Shown: positions 11,680 to 24,449, counted from the stretch's first letter. The stretch is 58,610 bases of DNA from Welwitschia mirabilis (GCA_051453625.1 JBOZIK010000001.1:96719412-96778021), one strand, 5' to 3'. Notes: generated by a model not told the origin, from the sequence alone. Made by a program: numbers and translations.

Positions 11680-13148
11680 GAGTCAGATTTAAAACTAAGT
11701 TAAACTCAATTATCATTCTTTCTCAAGGATAATAGGGGTAGTAGCTTAGAATTTCACCATCTTAAACTTGAATGTAAGTATAAATTTTAAGAAAATAAAG
11801 GAGATAGGTGAATTTTAAGTTGAGTTTGAACTTCAATTTGAGAGAAAAGGGAAGCAAATTAGCTCTAAGGTATTGTTGATTCATTCTTAAGAAATCATTT
11901 ACTCCAATATTGTCCAATGCCTTCTTGTAATACACTTAAATCATCAAATGTTTTTGGCCTAAATCATGGTAACATTATCTCATTCAGTATATGAGTAATT
12001 GTGAAATCAATTTCCACTTGATTTTCAAAGCCTCAAATAATAATAGAAAGTAAGGACCTAAGTACTTAAAATCTATAAAGTTAAAGGGCTTAAACTAAGC
12101 ATTAAAATAGCTTACTTAAAATGTAATAAAGTTTGATGGTTAAAGGAGTTACCTAAGCATTCCAATTATAATGTCACTTATGAATTAAGATAGAAAAGTA
12201 ATAGCTTTTGTATTGCAAAAAGAAATAACTTTATAGTAATGAAAGAAAGATCTAGAAAGAACTCCTCAGTAGTCCTCAAAGACTAGCTAGCTCCCCAAAA
12301 GAATTTCTTAGAAATTCATTACAACTGAAGCTCCAAGATTCTATAATTCTCCAAAGCTAAAGATAATATAATGAAGGTTTAAGGCCTTTTTATAGGGAGA
12401 GATAACATGAGGAGTGGTTACAAGTCCTTGGGTTATAGTGTTTGGCGGATGGTTACATAATCATAACATTAGGTAGGATGGTTTATCTTCTTTTCCAAAT
12501 GGTAGAGATTTCTATGATGATGTCAACACTTAGCTTTTGGATGCTAATGCTACTGCCAATTACTATCATAGCCATGTGTCTTCACTATTATCCTANNNNN
12601 NNNNNNNNNNNNNNNNNNNNNNNNNNNNNNNNNNNNNNNNNNNNNNNNNNNNNNNNNNNNNNNNNNNNNNNNNNNNNNNNNNNNNNNNNNNNNNNTAATT
12701 ATTGTCATAGTCATGTGTCTCCACTATTATCCTACTTAGTCTTACCAAGTGATTCTCTTCAAGTCCTCATCATCACCGCTGCATGTCATAGAAAATGCAA
12801 TTTATTTTTGATGTAAAATTTGATTGAGCCCATAATTGAAGTTAATTTAATTATCCATGACAAGATAAGAACATGAGTTTAAAGGTAGTTTATACACATA
12901 GATCAGCAGTGCTAATAGTCCTAGCTAATGACACCAAAATTTTAGGCTAATTGATGATCAAATTAAGGCAGGTCCTCCAACTAAGCATAATTCACCTAAA
13001 AATATCATGGACATATCATAAGTTTATAATTAGTGTAAAAATTAATAGTAAGACATGTTTTGATGATAAAATCAATGATGTTAATATCTTCAATTAAGAT
13101 TCACTGGTTATCTAACTTGATCATGATGTCAATTTTTACATGTTAACA
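11680..13148 (-). repeat. Athila-C 3' LTR
   Basis: Aligns along its length with 17907-19210. Shared blocks include TTTTTGGCCTAAATCATGGT (about 11950 and 18200), TTTTCAAATGGTAGAGATTT-type sequence near 12490 and 18700, and the outer end AATTTTTACATGTTAACA, ending in CA at 13147-13148 (TG in element orientation). A 100-N gap at 12596-12695 has the same 37 bp on both sides. Differences between the LTRs are mostly transitions. Confidence 0.75.
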
Positions 13149-14640
13149 CATCCCATAACAAGTTTTTTTTGATAGTGTTTTAGAAAAAATTCAATAACAA
13201 AATGGTTAGACATGGAAATTTTTTATGTCAAAAGTGATCAGTGTAAATGTATATTGTGATTAAGGTTTAAAATGAAAAATTTATTGTTAAAATTGGATGT
13301 CATGTCCCAATCACAACTAAGCTTTGTCATCAAAGTTTATGGTAAAAAACATTTAAGTCATTTGAGAGCATAAGGCTTAGAAAGAACCATAAAAAGTTAT
13401 TTTATTGAAAACTATGTAATTAAGTAATGATAAAGAAAAAAATTAAGTATAATAAAAAGCTAAGGAAAACGTCATTCCATAAAAATGGCTAATGCCTTAG
13501 AAATTATTTCTCATGGTATCAAGAATGAAGTGAGGTGAAGGAAATGGAAGACATGTGTAAAGGACTTAATCAAACACCTATGAATAAATAAACAAACTAT
13601 TCTAAGTTAATGGCCCTTTATTATATTTTTGTATTTTTATTAGATCACAATATTAACTAAGAGAAGTTTTAATGAAGTAACTTATATAAATTTAAGAAAT
13701 TATAGTAAATTCCAAGTATGATGGTTAAGAGACAAAGTTCACATAAAGCCTCTGATTCCAATCTTTATCATTTCTTTATTTTTCATTTCTACATTTATAT
13801 ATGACCCTAGTTTTAAGCCTTTATATCACATTAAGCATCCAGTGCTATAACATTTTCTGCCAATAGAGTTAAGCATCTTTTTTAATGTAAAAATCAATGC
13901 TAGATTTCTAGCAAGCATTGATAGTTCCGATGCAGTTGAATATGTCGTAATTAGATCGTTATAGTTACATTATCAATACGAGTCCATAGCCCTGATGTAG
14001 TTAACTAAATCCAATTAAGTAATTAATATTATATGTTTTTGGAGAAGAGATATATCATTTTATTTTGTTCATCTTGCCATANNNNNNNNNNNNNNNNNNN
14101 NNNNNNNNNNNNNNNNNNNNNNNNNNNNNNNNNNNNNNNNNNNNNNNNNNNNNNNNNNNNNNNNNNNNNNNNNNNNNNNNNNNNNNNNNNNNNNNNNNNN
14201 NNNNNNNNNNNNNNNNNNNNNNNNNNNNNNNNNNNNNNNNNNNNNNNNNNNNNNNNNNNNNNNNNNNNNCTTTTCCTTAAAAACTACCATTACTTAGTGA
14301 TAGTAAGATCACTTATTATTGATTTTTGTTTAAGGACCATTAACCTGGGTTAGTAAGTCTTAAAACTCATGGATTAATGGCTTGGGTAGATGATTTGTGG
14401 GCTTAACAAAGTGATTTGAAAATGGATTTGGTAAGAAAGATTTAAAACGGTGTTGTGACAAGTGACAATGATTTGGAGGGGTACTTATGAGAAAACCATC
14501 TTTAGGCAAAACATGAATTTTTATAGGATGACTAATTGCAAAAAACTCAAAAGGTTTTTGAATATTAAGTTCAAAGTTAAAGACGTGATAAATACATGAT
14601 GGTGAAGAATGAGAAATATTTGGCTTAGGAGGAGAACATT
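13149..14640 (-). other. Athila-C 3' internal region, no pol readable
   Basis: In element orientation this lies between protease and 3' LTR, where RT, RNase H and integrase would be expected. I recognise none of their motifs. It contains a 188-N gap (14082-14269). A short Pro/His-rich reading around 14640-14400 resembles the sequence that follows protease in related elements. Confidence 0.45.
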
Positions 14641-14699
14641 TGAAGTCGTAAGTTTTATTAAGCCAATTAACATATTTAGGATCATCTAGTAATTTCTTT

Positions 14700-15080
14700 A
14701 TGTTAAAAATTTATATTTATAGTCCTATTACCAAATGATATCTTCGTTTGACCATTCCTATAATTAATTAAGGTATTTAAAGTTGCAAGAAAAGGTCTTC
14801 CTAAAATTATGGATACTAAATTTCATTTTGTTACATCCATTTCTAAAACTATGAAGTTGATTAAGAAATAACAATTATTAACTTAAATTATTATGTCCTC
14901 AACTATTCTTAAGGGTGACTTCACAAAATTGTCTACTAATTACCATTGGATTTTAGTGCATTTTAAATCATTCAAGCCAAGTTCCTTGTAAATGTAATAG
15001 AATAAAATGTTGACACTTTCTCCCAAATTCAACAAGGCTTGCTTAATATTTTTATCTCTAATTATAATACCTATCATGGG
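14700..15080 (-). pseudogene. Athila-C aspartic protease
   Basis: Retroelement protease that would process the gag-pol precursor. Minus-strand reading gives ALLNLGESVNILFYYIYKEL, matching the plant gypsy consensus L-L-D-L-G-A-S-V-N. The catalytic Asp is Asn here (codon at 15027-15029, GAY to AAT) and the following Ala is Glu. Downstream are the conserved IVEDIII, FIVLEMDV and ILGRPFLATLNTLINYRNG (about 14810-14755), the flap and C-terminal blocks. The enzyme cannot be active. Gag lies upstream on the same strand. Confidence 0.85.
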
Positions 15081-15449
15081 AAACCTGGGTTATTGTACTT
15101 AGGTAGAAACCTATTCTAGATAATAGCACTAGTTTGTTAGCCTGAGAAGGCTTTGCTCTTAACATTTACTTGCTTTTTCATAGTGCACATGTCTTTAAGA
15201 AATTTTGTATAGGAGGACACCTTTTTAATTACTTCTAACAGAGGCATGTTGATCTTGATTTCTTTAAAAAATTTCTAAAGCCTTTAAGTATTATTTTTCA
15301 ATGTTTTCCTTTTTAAGACACTGGTGAAAAGGTAAAGGATCTTTGTATGTGTGCATAGATTCTTCTAAGTATATTACCTTTTCTTTAATCAAAGCTTAGG
15401 TAAAAGGTAAAGATTCTTAGTAAGGATTTGTGTATTTTTTTTTTATTTT

Positions 15450-17300
15450 TCCCTCATCTTTAGATTTACTATGTGTTAATCCTTGGTTAATTTTTGTACC
15501 ACTTCTAAGATGAATTTTTTTATTTCTTCTAAGTGGCTTGATTCTTCTTCAACAAATCTAATTTCCTTGGATTTGGTTAAGAACTCATTGGGAGTTTTCT
15601 TGGATCTCTATGATTTAAGATAGAGAGAACTTATGTTTGGATATTAGATGGATTAAAGGATTTATGAAAATGAATTTGGTATTTTTGTTAATTTTGATTA
15701 ATTAAGAGTAATGTTTATTAAGGATTGATTCATGGTTTTAGTTAATTTGAACTTAGTTTTCCATGAATTTATTTACAAATTCCTTAAAAGGGTTGGATGG
15801 GATGGTTTTTGGTAGTTGAACTAAAATGAATGGAATGAGGATGAAGGAAAAGGGTTTCTTGGTTAATAAATTTGGTTGTCTTGCTTGCAAGAAAAAATAA
15901 AGTGATTCCTCCACCCATGGTTGTATATGTTTGAGTAGGATTTTTCCTTTAGATTTTGCCATTGGTGACCTACCACATTAACTTATTTAACAATATTTTA
16001 AAACAATGGGATGGAAGAAAAATTGGCTATTTCATGGTTATCAATGTGGGAAATAAGACATTTTAGTTCAATGACCATGGATGAAGATGAAGTTAAAGTG
16101 GTTAAGGATTCTACTCTCCATATCAGTTCATTTATTTTATCATTTACTTCAAAGTTTTTGAGGACTTTAAAAACACTTATTGATCTAATAGGATGGTGTG
16201 ATATAGATGTTTTCATGGGTTTCTCCCATGTCTTTTAACTTTTAGCTACACTCTCAAGGTATTTTCAAACTTCATCTAGAGGCATTCTAAGTAAATTACC
16301 CTAACTCATCATTTCAACTAATTGGTATTTATTGGTGGAAAACTCATCATAAAAGAAACTTATATCCATAACCAACTCAAAACCATGCTAGGAAAATTTT
16401 ATTAATAAGTTTTTTAATCATTCTAAGATCTAGAAAAACATTTATGATCCTTTATTGAAAATTCATGATTTCTTTTCTTAAGGTATTTGTCTGATGATTA
16501 GGAAAGAATTTGGAGATGAAGGCTTTATTAAGGTCAGATCATAATCTAATAGATAAAGGCTTAAGGGTGTATAATAATGATTTTACCTTTTCCTTTAAGG
16601 AAAATAAGAATAATACAAGCCTAAGAGCATCATATGTGTTTCAGTATTATGGAATAGTTGATAAAATGCATTCAAATGTCTTAAGGTGGGGCTACATATC
16701 TTTAAATTTAATACCATGAAGTGAGGCAAAAGTTAGATGATGGAGGAATTGAATTTTGACCTTTGGTTAATGGGCGATAATAGTATGCAACATGGTATTC
16801 CTAGGTATTATGATTGAAGGTAGTCATGGAGAGTTTGCCTATTTTAGTTAGCATTGGCTATAGTAGCTTGTTGTTTGCTTTTTGAATGAAATAGTAGGTT
16901 TTAAATCTATTGATCATCTTCTAATTAGAAAAAAGTCCATTCAAGGCATCATGAAAATTAAGTGGGTTATTCAAGTTTTATTTCTATTTTTGTGGTGAGG
17001 ATATTTATTAGTTATTTTGATTATTTTAAAAGGATAAGAATTGGTTCCCTTAGGAATCATTATGGGTTTGATTTCTAATCTCTTACATTCTTTTGTAATC
17101 AGTGTAGGGGTTCATGTTATTGTGAATTAATCTCCTGGTTTTGTTATAGGTTTAGGTCATGTAAAAATAAGTTCAAAAGATATTAGACAAGTTTCATGGG
17201 GATTCTTATTGATCTTATAAGTTACAGAGTTTTCACAATATGCATATAAGGTTTAGTTAAAACCTTACGACACTCTTGGTAAAAGAAACAATGGCACTAA
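15450..17300 (-). pseudogene. Athila-C gag
   Basis: Capsid precursor remnant. The best stretch, about 16330-15998, reads YQLVEMMS, a stop, GNLLRMPLDEV, a stop, KYLESVAKS and KTWEKPMKTSISHHP, matching the gag block in which LVELMCNG is followed by FL.K.PDEA..YL..LAE and TW. An acidic/helical segment (KINELIWRVESLTTLTSSSS) follows, as in the region after capsid. Toward the N-terminus (16330-17300) the frames are too broken for firm calls. The short plus-strand frames here are shadows. Confidence 0.6.
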
Positions 17301-17888
17301 TGAGGGCAGGTATGATACTAGTCAAGATTCAAATTGCATTTTTGGTTTTTAAGATAGGTACGTGAATGTACACAAAATTATTACAGTAAGAGATTAGAAG
17401 AGAAATAAAATTGAAATGAAAAATGTGGACAATTTTAAACCCAACATTAATGAAATAGTAAAATTTTTTAAGGGATTTTAATCTTTCAAACATGCAGCAA
17501 AATCACATAAACAAAAATGTAAAAAATCATAGAAAAACATAGTAGGAAAAGGAAAGCATGCAACATCATGTAAAGTTAACTAAAAATTTTTAAAGCTCTT
17601 AAGTTTTACTCTAAAACAAACCTATAAATAAAACATTGGACTTGCACAAAAGAAGTTAGTACAAAATCAAAAACAAACTTTAAATACAAGCTGGATGTTT
17701 GGGTTTATTGGAAGGAGTAGTACCAACCACTAGAAAGGAAAACTAAACATATAAAACAAAAGAAAAAGGAGTAGTTTTGGTATCACTAAAAGGAAGACTA
17801 GTATCCACTAATGGAAAGATAAAAAATATTTATAAAAACTTGCAAAAAAAGAAAAGAAATGCTCCTCTGAGTTGCTACTATGCTATTA

Positions 17889-17906
17889 TCCCTAGTAATG
17901 GTGTCA
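17889..17906 (-). other. Athila-C primer-binding site (tRNA-Asp)
   Basis: Minus strand reads TGACACCATTACTAGGGA, against the 18-base complement of the plant tRNA-Asp 3' end, TGGCGCCGTTGCCGGGGA. The six differences are all G-to-A or C-to-T. It lies just inside the 5' LTR, where minus-strand DNA synthesis would start. Confidence 0.85.
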
Positions 17907-19210
17907 AAACCTAGTTATAGTTTACAATGAACTAGGTTTAAGATTGAGTTAAAATTAATTATCATTTATTCTTAGGATAACATGAATAGTGGCTTAGGAT
18001 TATACTATCTTAAACTTTAATGCAAGTATAAATTTTATTAAAAAAATAAAAGAGATAAATTTTGAGTTGAATTTAAACTTTAACTTAAGATAAGAGGGAA
18101 GCAAACTAGCTTAAAGATATTGCTGATTTATTTTTAAGCAATCCTTCACTTCAATGTTATCTAATGCCTTCCTACAACACACTGAAACCATGAAATGTTT
18201 TTGGCCTAAATCATGGTGACATTATCTCATTTACCATATGAGTAATGATGAACTCAAGTGAGAACCCTTAAAATCTATAAAGTCAAAGGACTTAAACCAA
18301 GCATTAAAAGAGCTCACTCAAAATGTAATAAAGTTTAATGATTAAAGTAGTTACCTAAGCATTTTAAATATAGTGTTACTCATGAATTAACATAAAAAAG
18401 TAATAACCTTTGTATTGGAAAAACGAATAACTTTACAGTAAAGGAAGAAAGATGTAGGAATAACTCCTTAGAAATCCTCAAAGACTATCCCACTCCCCTA
18501 AATAGTTGCTTAGAAAGCCATTGTGAGTGATACTTAAAGGTTCTATATTTATTCAAAGCCAAATATGATACAATAAAGGGTTTAAGATCCATTTATATGG
18601 AGAGATAAGATGAGGGATGATTACAAGTCCTTAGCTTATAACATTTGGTGGATTATTACATAATCAAAACATGAGATAGAATGGCTTATCTTCTTTTTCA
18701 AATGGTAGAGATTTTTATGATGACACCAATAGTTGGTTTCTGGATGTTGATGCTACTGATAACTATTATCATAGTCATGTATCTCCACCATCATCCTACT
18801 CAGCCTTTCCAAATGTTATTCTTCAAGTCCTCATCATTACTATCATGTGTTATCAAGAATGTAATTTATTTTTAATGTTAAATTTGATCGATTCCATAAT
18901 TTCATTTGATTTATTATTAATGATAAGTTAGGAACATGAGTTTGGAGGAAGTTTATGCACCTAGGCTGATGGTATTAGTAGTTCTAGCCAACAGTGCTAG
19001 TGTTTTAGGCTATTTGATGATTAAATTAAGGTCTGTCCTTCAATTGAGCATAATTCACCTAAAAATTTCATGAACACATAATAAGTCCAAAATTAATGTA
19101 AAAATCAAGAGAAGACATGTTTTTATGACAAAATAAATGATGTTAATGTCTTTCATTAAGATTAATTGGTTATTTAACTTGATTTTAATGTAAATTTTTA
19201 CATGTTAATA
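17907..19210 (-). repeat. Athila-C 5' LTR
   Basis: Partner of 11680-13148. Its outer end is ATTTTTACATGTTAATA at 19210, with the terminal CA of the plus strand changed to TA. The inner end abuts the primer site within about 15 bp; the exact terminal base is uncertain. Confidence 0.75.
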
Positions 19211-21800
19211 AGGATCTATAATAAGAGAAGTGACAAAATATCAATAAGATACATAGCATCAAAACATAAGAAAAGATTTACTACAGATAAAGAGATCACA
19301 TTAATTGGCTAAAAATTAGGGACAAGCATAGTCACTTTTTCTTCAACATTGTGAATTAAATAAGGTATTAAAACTCTATAGCATAGGTCAAATAGGATGA
19401 GAAGGTTTATTTAAAGGATGTAATACATGAGACATTCTTACATAGCCTCCAACAACTATAGGAGAAAAATGAAGAAATAGAAAATTCAAATGTTTGTACA
19501 AATATTAGCAGAAATTCCTGGCATGAGGAAAACCTCCTCATACTTCTAAAAAAAAAAAAAGTTTAAAAGATCCTAAAAATTATGAAGCTAAATAAGAGCC
19601 CAAGTTTATATGGATGGATGATGAATTTCTTTAAAAAGTATTAGCATTACATAAGAATTCTAATATAGGTAGGGATTAATTAAGTTTTGGAAGATGGCAA
19701 GATTCCTACATCTGTAATACCAAAAATATAGTTATGATTCTAAAACCCACTAATGTGTAGGACTTTAGGCTAATTAGAATTTGTAATGTAAGTTATAAAC
19801 CTTGTTATAAAAATTTATCTTCACTCCTCCCTCCATGAGGTAATGATTTATAGCTAGGTGAGATTCTTAGAAGGAATAATTATCTTAGATCAAGTATTCT
19901 TAATCATGAAATCTTCCACTTCATTAAAAAAATAAAGATTTAGATTTGTCTTTTAAAAATAAGATATTAAAAAGGCTTATGATGGTGTTTATTAAAGCTT
20001 CATGGTCCACATCCTATAAAGGAAGAAAATTTCTAAAAAGTTTATAATATAAATTATTCAAATGCAAAGAATAATAAGATTTACTTTAAAGATGAACCAA
20101 ATTATTCATGAATTTTTTAAAGTAAGAAAGGATTTAAGGTATGGAATCTCCTCTCACCTTACCTTTTCATAACAATTCTTGGTTTCTTATAGGATTGTAA
20201 AAGACAATAAGGTGGAATAGGTCTCACACTCCATGGTAGGAACTACTTCTATAACCATTTTATAGATGATATAATTATTTTATTAGAGGTAAGAATAGCA
20301 AATTTTAAGTCATTAAGCAAGGTATTCAGAGATTTTATAGGGATCTAAAGTTGAAAGTAATCTGGGAAAAGAGTAGTGTTTACTACTTTAACATGTGGAA
20401 GAGTGTGTAGCAGGTGGTGTAGAAAGTGCTAAAGATTCAAAAGGGAAGGATATGTACTATTGCTTGAAAATATCCATGTTTGATTAGAAAATTTCCCAAC
20501 TTGAAACCAATTAATAAAGAAAATAGAAAACAAGTATCATAGCTAGAATTCAATCTTTCTATCAATTAAGGCAAAGATTATTATAATGAATATATTTTGG
20601 TTAGTCATAACCAGTTACAGTGCATTCACTAGAATTCTTCTTAAATAAGTAAAACAAAAAATATATTAATAGAATAATCAGAAACTTCATTTGGGAAGGA
20701 TGTAAAGGGAGTGTAAGGGTTCATGTAGGGGAATAAAAGGAGAGAGTAATACCAGTGAAATCAAAAGAATGAAGCATCCAATACATTCAAGATGATATAT
20801 TTATTACCTAAGCAATTATTATCAAAAAGATTGAAGTAAGTGGATCTTCCCATAAATAAAGCTAATAAAGAAAAAATAGAAGGACTTAGAGGCATAGTAA
20901 CGGAATTACCCCTTCTAGACAACATTATGAAAAGTTATGAGACATGGAAAAATGGACAATTTGGAAAAGGATAAAAGGATATGTTCTCTTTTGAACCTCA
21001 AAGATATTACATGATGAGGATCATAGTAAAATAGAATAATTAGCTCTAGTAAAGAATTAACTAAGAAATAAGATAGGAAAAGAAGTGAAATACTATTAGA
21101 GCAAGGAAACCTACCTGAGAAGAAAAATCCAACAAATTGATATAACTATAGATAAATTAATAAAAGGAATAAAAAATTAGTATCTTATAAAAATAAAGGG
21201 AAAGGAAAGCATATGTTAAATAATACAAAAGTTAAATCAATGAGGCTCTTGATTAAAAATATAATACAAACAATATTATAAGGTACATGTGGTAGAAATT
21301 CACAATGGAATATACAAGGTTTTAAAGTGGATGGTAATGAAGGACAAGGTTTTAATGGTGATTAATTTAAGGAGAAGGGGATTTAAAGTTATAGATGCCT
21401 ATGGGAAATGTAACCAGCTATAAACCATTAAGAACTTATTCTAGTATTAGGCAGTTGTGGTAAAGGTTTGGTAGGATTAAATAGGGGAGAAGGCTAGTAG
21501 TTAGTGCTAAACTCAATTGGAAGGTAAGAGGAAATAGTCCTTTGGTTTATCTAGCTAGCAAGAAACATAAGAGTTTTTAGGAAGGAAAATAAGAGCATTA
21601 AAGAAATCCTTTAACAAATCCATCTGAGAATAGGGGAAAAAATTCATAGGAGAAATGGAAAAACACACCTCATTTAAGTTAGAAAAAGCAAGGAAATACA
21701 TGGAAAAGGTAAATCTTAGACAAATGATCTAAGAAATGGTTTGGACATCTTTTACATACTTAAATAATAACCCTAGTTTCAAAATGAAAAAAGCATTAAA
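19211..21800 (+). pseudogene. L1 LINE ORF2, reverse transcriptase part
   Basis: Continuation of the LINE after Athila-C. At about 19310-19360 the linker motif WLKIRDKHSHFFFNIVN (family: W-L-K-E-G-D-x-N-T-K-F-F-H) is readable. RT fingers follow around 19690-19800, then LLSPYLFI (20148-20171, family D-P-L-S-P-Y-L-F) and the catalytic box HFIDDIIILLE with F-I-D-D at 20259-20270, where the family has F-A-D-D: both metal-binding Asp are kept. The remaining thumb and C-terminal part runs to about 21760 without clear motifs, and a 362-N gap follows. Several frames and many stops. The same piece (ATGCAAAGTTTATGGTTGAA) stands on both sides of that gap. Confidence 0.8.
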
Positions 21801-22534
21801 AATGCAAAGTTTATGGTTGAAAATCGANNNNNNNNNNNNNNNNNNNNNNNNNNNNNNNNNNNNNNNNNNNNNNNNNNNNNNNNNNNNNNNNNNNNNNNNN
21901 NNNNNNNNNNNNNNNNNNNNNNNNNNNNNNNNNNNNNNNNNNNNNNNNNNNNNNNNNNNNNNNNNNNNNNNNNNNNNNNNNNNNNNNNNNNNNNNNNNNN
22001 NNNNNNNNNNNNNNNNNNNNNNNNNNNNNNNNNNNNNNNNNNNNNNNNNNNNNNNNNNNNNNNNNNNNNNNNNNNNNNNNNNNNNNNNNNNNNNNNNNNN
22101 NNNNNNNNNNNNNNNNNNNNNNNNNNNNNNNNNNNNNNNNNNNNNNNNNNNNNNNNNNNNNNNNNNNNNNNNNNNNNNNNNNNNNNNNNAAATGGAAAAA
22201 GCATAAAAAATGCAAAGTTTATGGTTGAAAATCGATAGATACCCATCAATAAAGGATTAATATCTAAGTAAATAAGCCTTAACTAAGAGGAAAATCTAAT
22301 CTTCCCATCTTTCATGAGTTGTAATGATGTAAAAATATTCTTTGGAAGGAATACTTTAATTAAAAAAAAAGTACATATCAAGAAAGCAAAGCTACAATCC
22401 CATACGATTTAGTAGTATAATTTATTAATCGATATTTAACCCAAGATGGATATCATTCCAATCTAAGACTATTGCACTTTAACTGTTTATTAGCCTTAAA
22501 AGAAGGAAGAAGGCTAAATCTATTGTGATTTTGA
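21801..22534. other. gap region and probable LINE 3' end
   Basis: Contains N 21828-21ten-thousands gap noted elsewhere as 21828-22189, duplicated flanks, and an A-run near 22361-22369 that could be the decayed LINE poly-A tail. Nothing else is recognised before the Athila-A end. Confidence 0.3.
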
Positions 22535-22597
22535 GTGGAAAAGATCAAAGAAAATACACAAGAAAAGTATTTAAGACTCATTAACAANNNNNNNNNN

Positions 22598-22900
22598 GTG
22601 GCTTTATACACTCACAATCATTTATTTTATGAAGAAAAATTTGCATTAATTATAAGTATAATATTATGGTATTTTCATGGTAACAAGGTAATTAACAATA
22701 TCAACATACCAAGAAGGAGGATGAGTAGAAGATATGACAAAAAGTTTCTCATCTGGAAAAGAATCGTCAACAATAGAATCATCAAGAGGAGAAGAAAGAT
22801 GAGACAAATGATCAGCAACATAATTATGCTTTCTCTCTTTTTAAATGATGGTCAAGTTACATTCTTACATGAAGAGGATCCATCTAATTAATCTAGCACT
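22598..22900 (-). pseudogene. Athila-A RNase H end and pol linker
   Basis: In element orientation it begins RLIRWILFM and runs through CNLTII to a stretch with VADHLSHLSSPLDD-like coding spread over two frames, then DDSFPDEKLFVISS-type sequence. This is the conserved tail of gypsy RNase H (R-L-I-R-W ... A-D-H-L-S-R-L), preceding integrase. It is homologous to 51420-51680 of Athila-B. The plus-strand frame at 22535-22891 is a shadow. Confidence 0.7.
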
Positions 22901-23034
22901 AGAATCTTTTTTAGTCATAATGTAATAATCCAACATCATTGGTATAAACATTTGCATAAAATCCTAAAAGATAATGTCTAAATGTATCAAGCAAAAAATG
23001 ATTGGTAAAATTTCCTTTTTTATAGTAATGTAAT

Positions 23035-24070
23035 TCATTTGAGTTCTAGATAAAGATTTGCTATGGTAAGATATAGCTTTAAAATCATTTTCATATTTTT
23101 GAAAGAGTACCCCATCCATGTAGCATCAAACATTAATTTAAATTTTTTTTTCCAATTGAGTCTTGTTACAATAGGAGCATAAGAANNNNNNNNNNNNNNN
23201 NNNNNNNNNNNNNNNNNNNNNNNNNNNNNNNNNNNNNNNNNNNNNNNNNNNNNNNNNNNNNNNNNNNNNNNNNNNNNNNNNNNNNNNNNNNNNNNNNNNN
23301 NNNNNNNNNNNNNNNNNNNNNNNNNNNNNNNNNNNNNNNNNNNNNNNNNNNNNNNNNNNNNNNNNNNNNNNNNNNNNNNNNNNNNNNNNNNNNNNNNNNN
23401 NNNNNNNNNNNNNNNNNNNNNNNNNNNNNNNNNNNNNNNNNNNNNNNNNNNNNNNNNNNNNNNNNNNNNNNNNNNNNNNNNNNNNNNNNNNNNNNNNNNN
23501 NNNNNNNNNNNNNNNNNNNNNNNNNNNNNNNNNNNNNNNNNNNNNNNNNNNNNNNNNNNNNNNNNNNNNNNNNNNNNNNNNNNNNNNNNNNNNNNNNNNN
23601 NNNNNNNNNNNNNNNNNNNNNNNNNCATAGCACACTGAAAAGTACCAGGAGCACTGCAAAGTCTAAAAGGCATTATAATATCTAAAAGTAGTTTTGGCTT
23701 GGTCCTCAGTAGTAGTACAAACCTGACTGTAACTACTATATCCATCAAGAAAATAATAAAATACATGTCCTTGAATCCTATCAAGTATCTAATCAAGAAA
23801 AAGAAAAGGACAATGATCTTTTTTAATTACTTCATTTAATTTTCTCAAATTTATCCACATCCTTCATTTTNNNNNNNNNNNNNNNNNNNNNNNNNNNNNN
23901 NTAACCCAATCACTATTAGCTATGAAATAGATGATTCCAACATCCATTAGTTTTATGATTTCATCTTTAACAACTTACTTAAGGGCTGCATTAAGTCTAC
24001 ACTGGGGTTGCTTAATAGGTTTTGCATTACCCTCGAGGTAGATTTAATGTTAAAAAATTAAGGTAGGAAT
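23035..24070 (-). pseudogene. Athila-A reverse transcriptase
   Basis: RT copies element RNA into DNA. Starting at the right, YLEGNAKPIKQPQCRLNAAL (about 24037-23978) is the block just before the RT palm, followed by VVKDEIIKLMDVGIIYFI and NSDWV, then a 31-N gap. The frame resumes with KDHCPFLFLD, YYFLDGYSSYSQVC (near 23750) and CSAPGTFQC (about 23650), the conserved F-L-D-G-Y-S-G-Y and N-A-P-x-T-F-Q blocks. A 440-N gap (23186-23625) removes the catalytic F-M-D-D region. After it, FKLMFDATWMGY-like sequence (23130-23090) belongs to RNase H. Frameshifts and stops occur throughout. Confidence 0.85.
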
Positions 24071-24449
24071 GGCTGTTAAATCTTTATGGAACCAAAAGAA
24101 TGCATTTACCTTAGATTAAAAAAGAGAGATTAAGCTTGATTTTTATTAAGGAGAAATATTTTTATTAATTATCAAAGGTTTGTTAAGATTATTATTTAGA
24201 AAAATGTATTTCAGTCCACTAGATAAAAGTTTTAGATTCAAATTTGAATCCATATTTTTATTTTCTATTAAATTTTCAAGAAAATTCATTGTCATAATAG
24301 ACTGTTATCCAAACTTTAGTAGTAAAAAACCACACTCAAAATATGAAATCTCAGTTCTACTCAAATCTTAAACTTTTGCATAGTTGACAGACTCAGTATC
24401 TCTACTCTCTAGATCAAAAGAGTCAATTTCTAGATGATTAAAATCAAGT

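Larger units (their letters stand above)
11680..19210 (-). mobile_element. Athila-C: Ty3/gypsy element inserted in the LINE
   Basis: LTR retrotransposon on the minus strand with LTRs at about 11680-13148 (3') and 17907-19210 (5'), a tRNA-Asp primer site, gag and protease. The internal part is only about 4.7 kb, and no RT, RNase H or integrase could be read, so it is a deletion derivative or a non-autonomous copy. Its family is related to but distinct from Athila-A/B, since the LTR sequences differ. The outer boundary at 19210 and the left end near 11680 coincide with the points where LINE sequence stops and resumes. AGGAT follows 19210 and a similar AGGAG lies just left of the left LTR, which may be a decayed target duplication. 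Confidence 0.75.

Noticed and set aside
16011-16238. Plus-strand 75-codon frame
   Set aside because: Shadow of the minus-strand gag of Athila-C, which matches a known gag block.
21736-22249. Overlapping ORFs on both strands around 22 kb
   Set aside because: They run mostly through N and share the duplicated gap flank.
23035-23796. 253-codon minus-strand frame
   Set aside because: About 150 of its codons are N. The real part is a broken reverse transcriptase read in a mixed frame.
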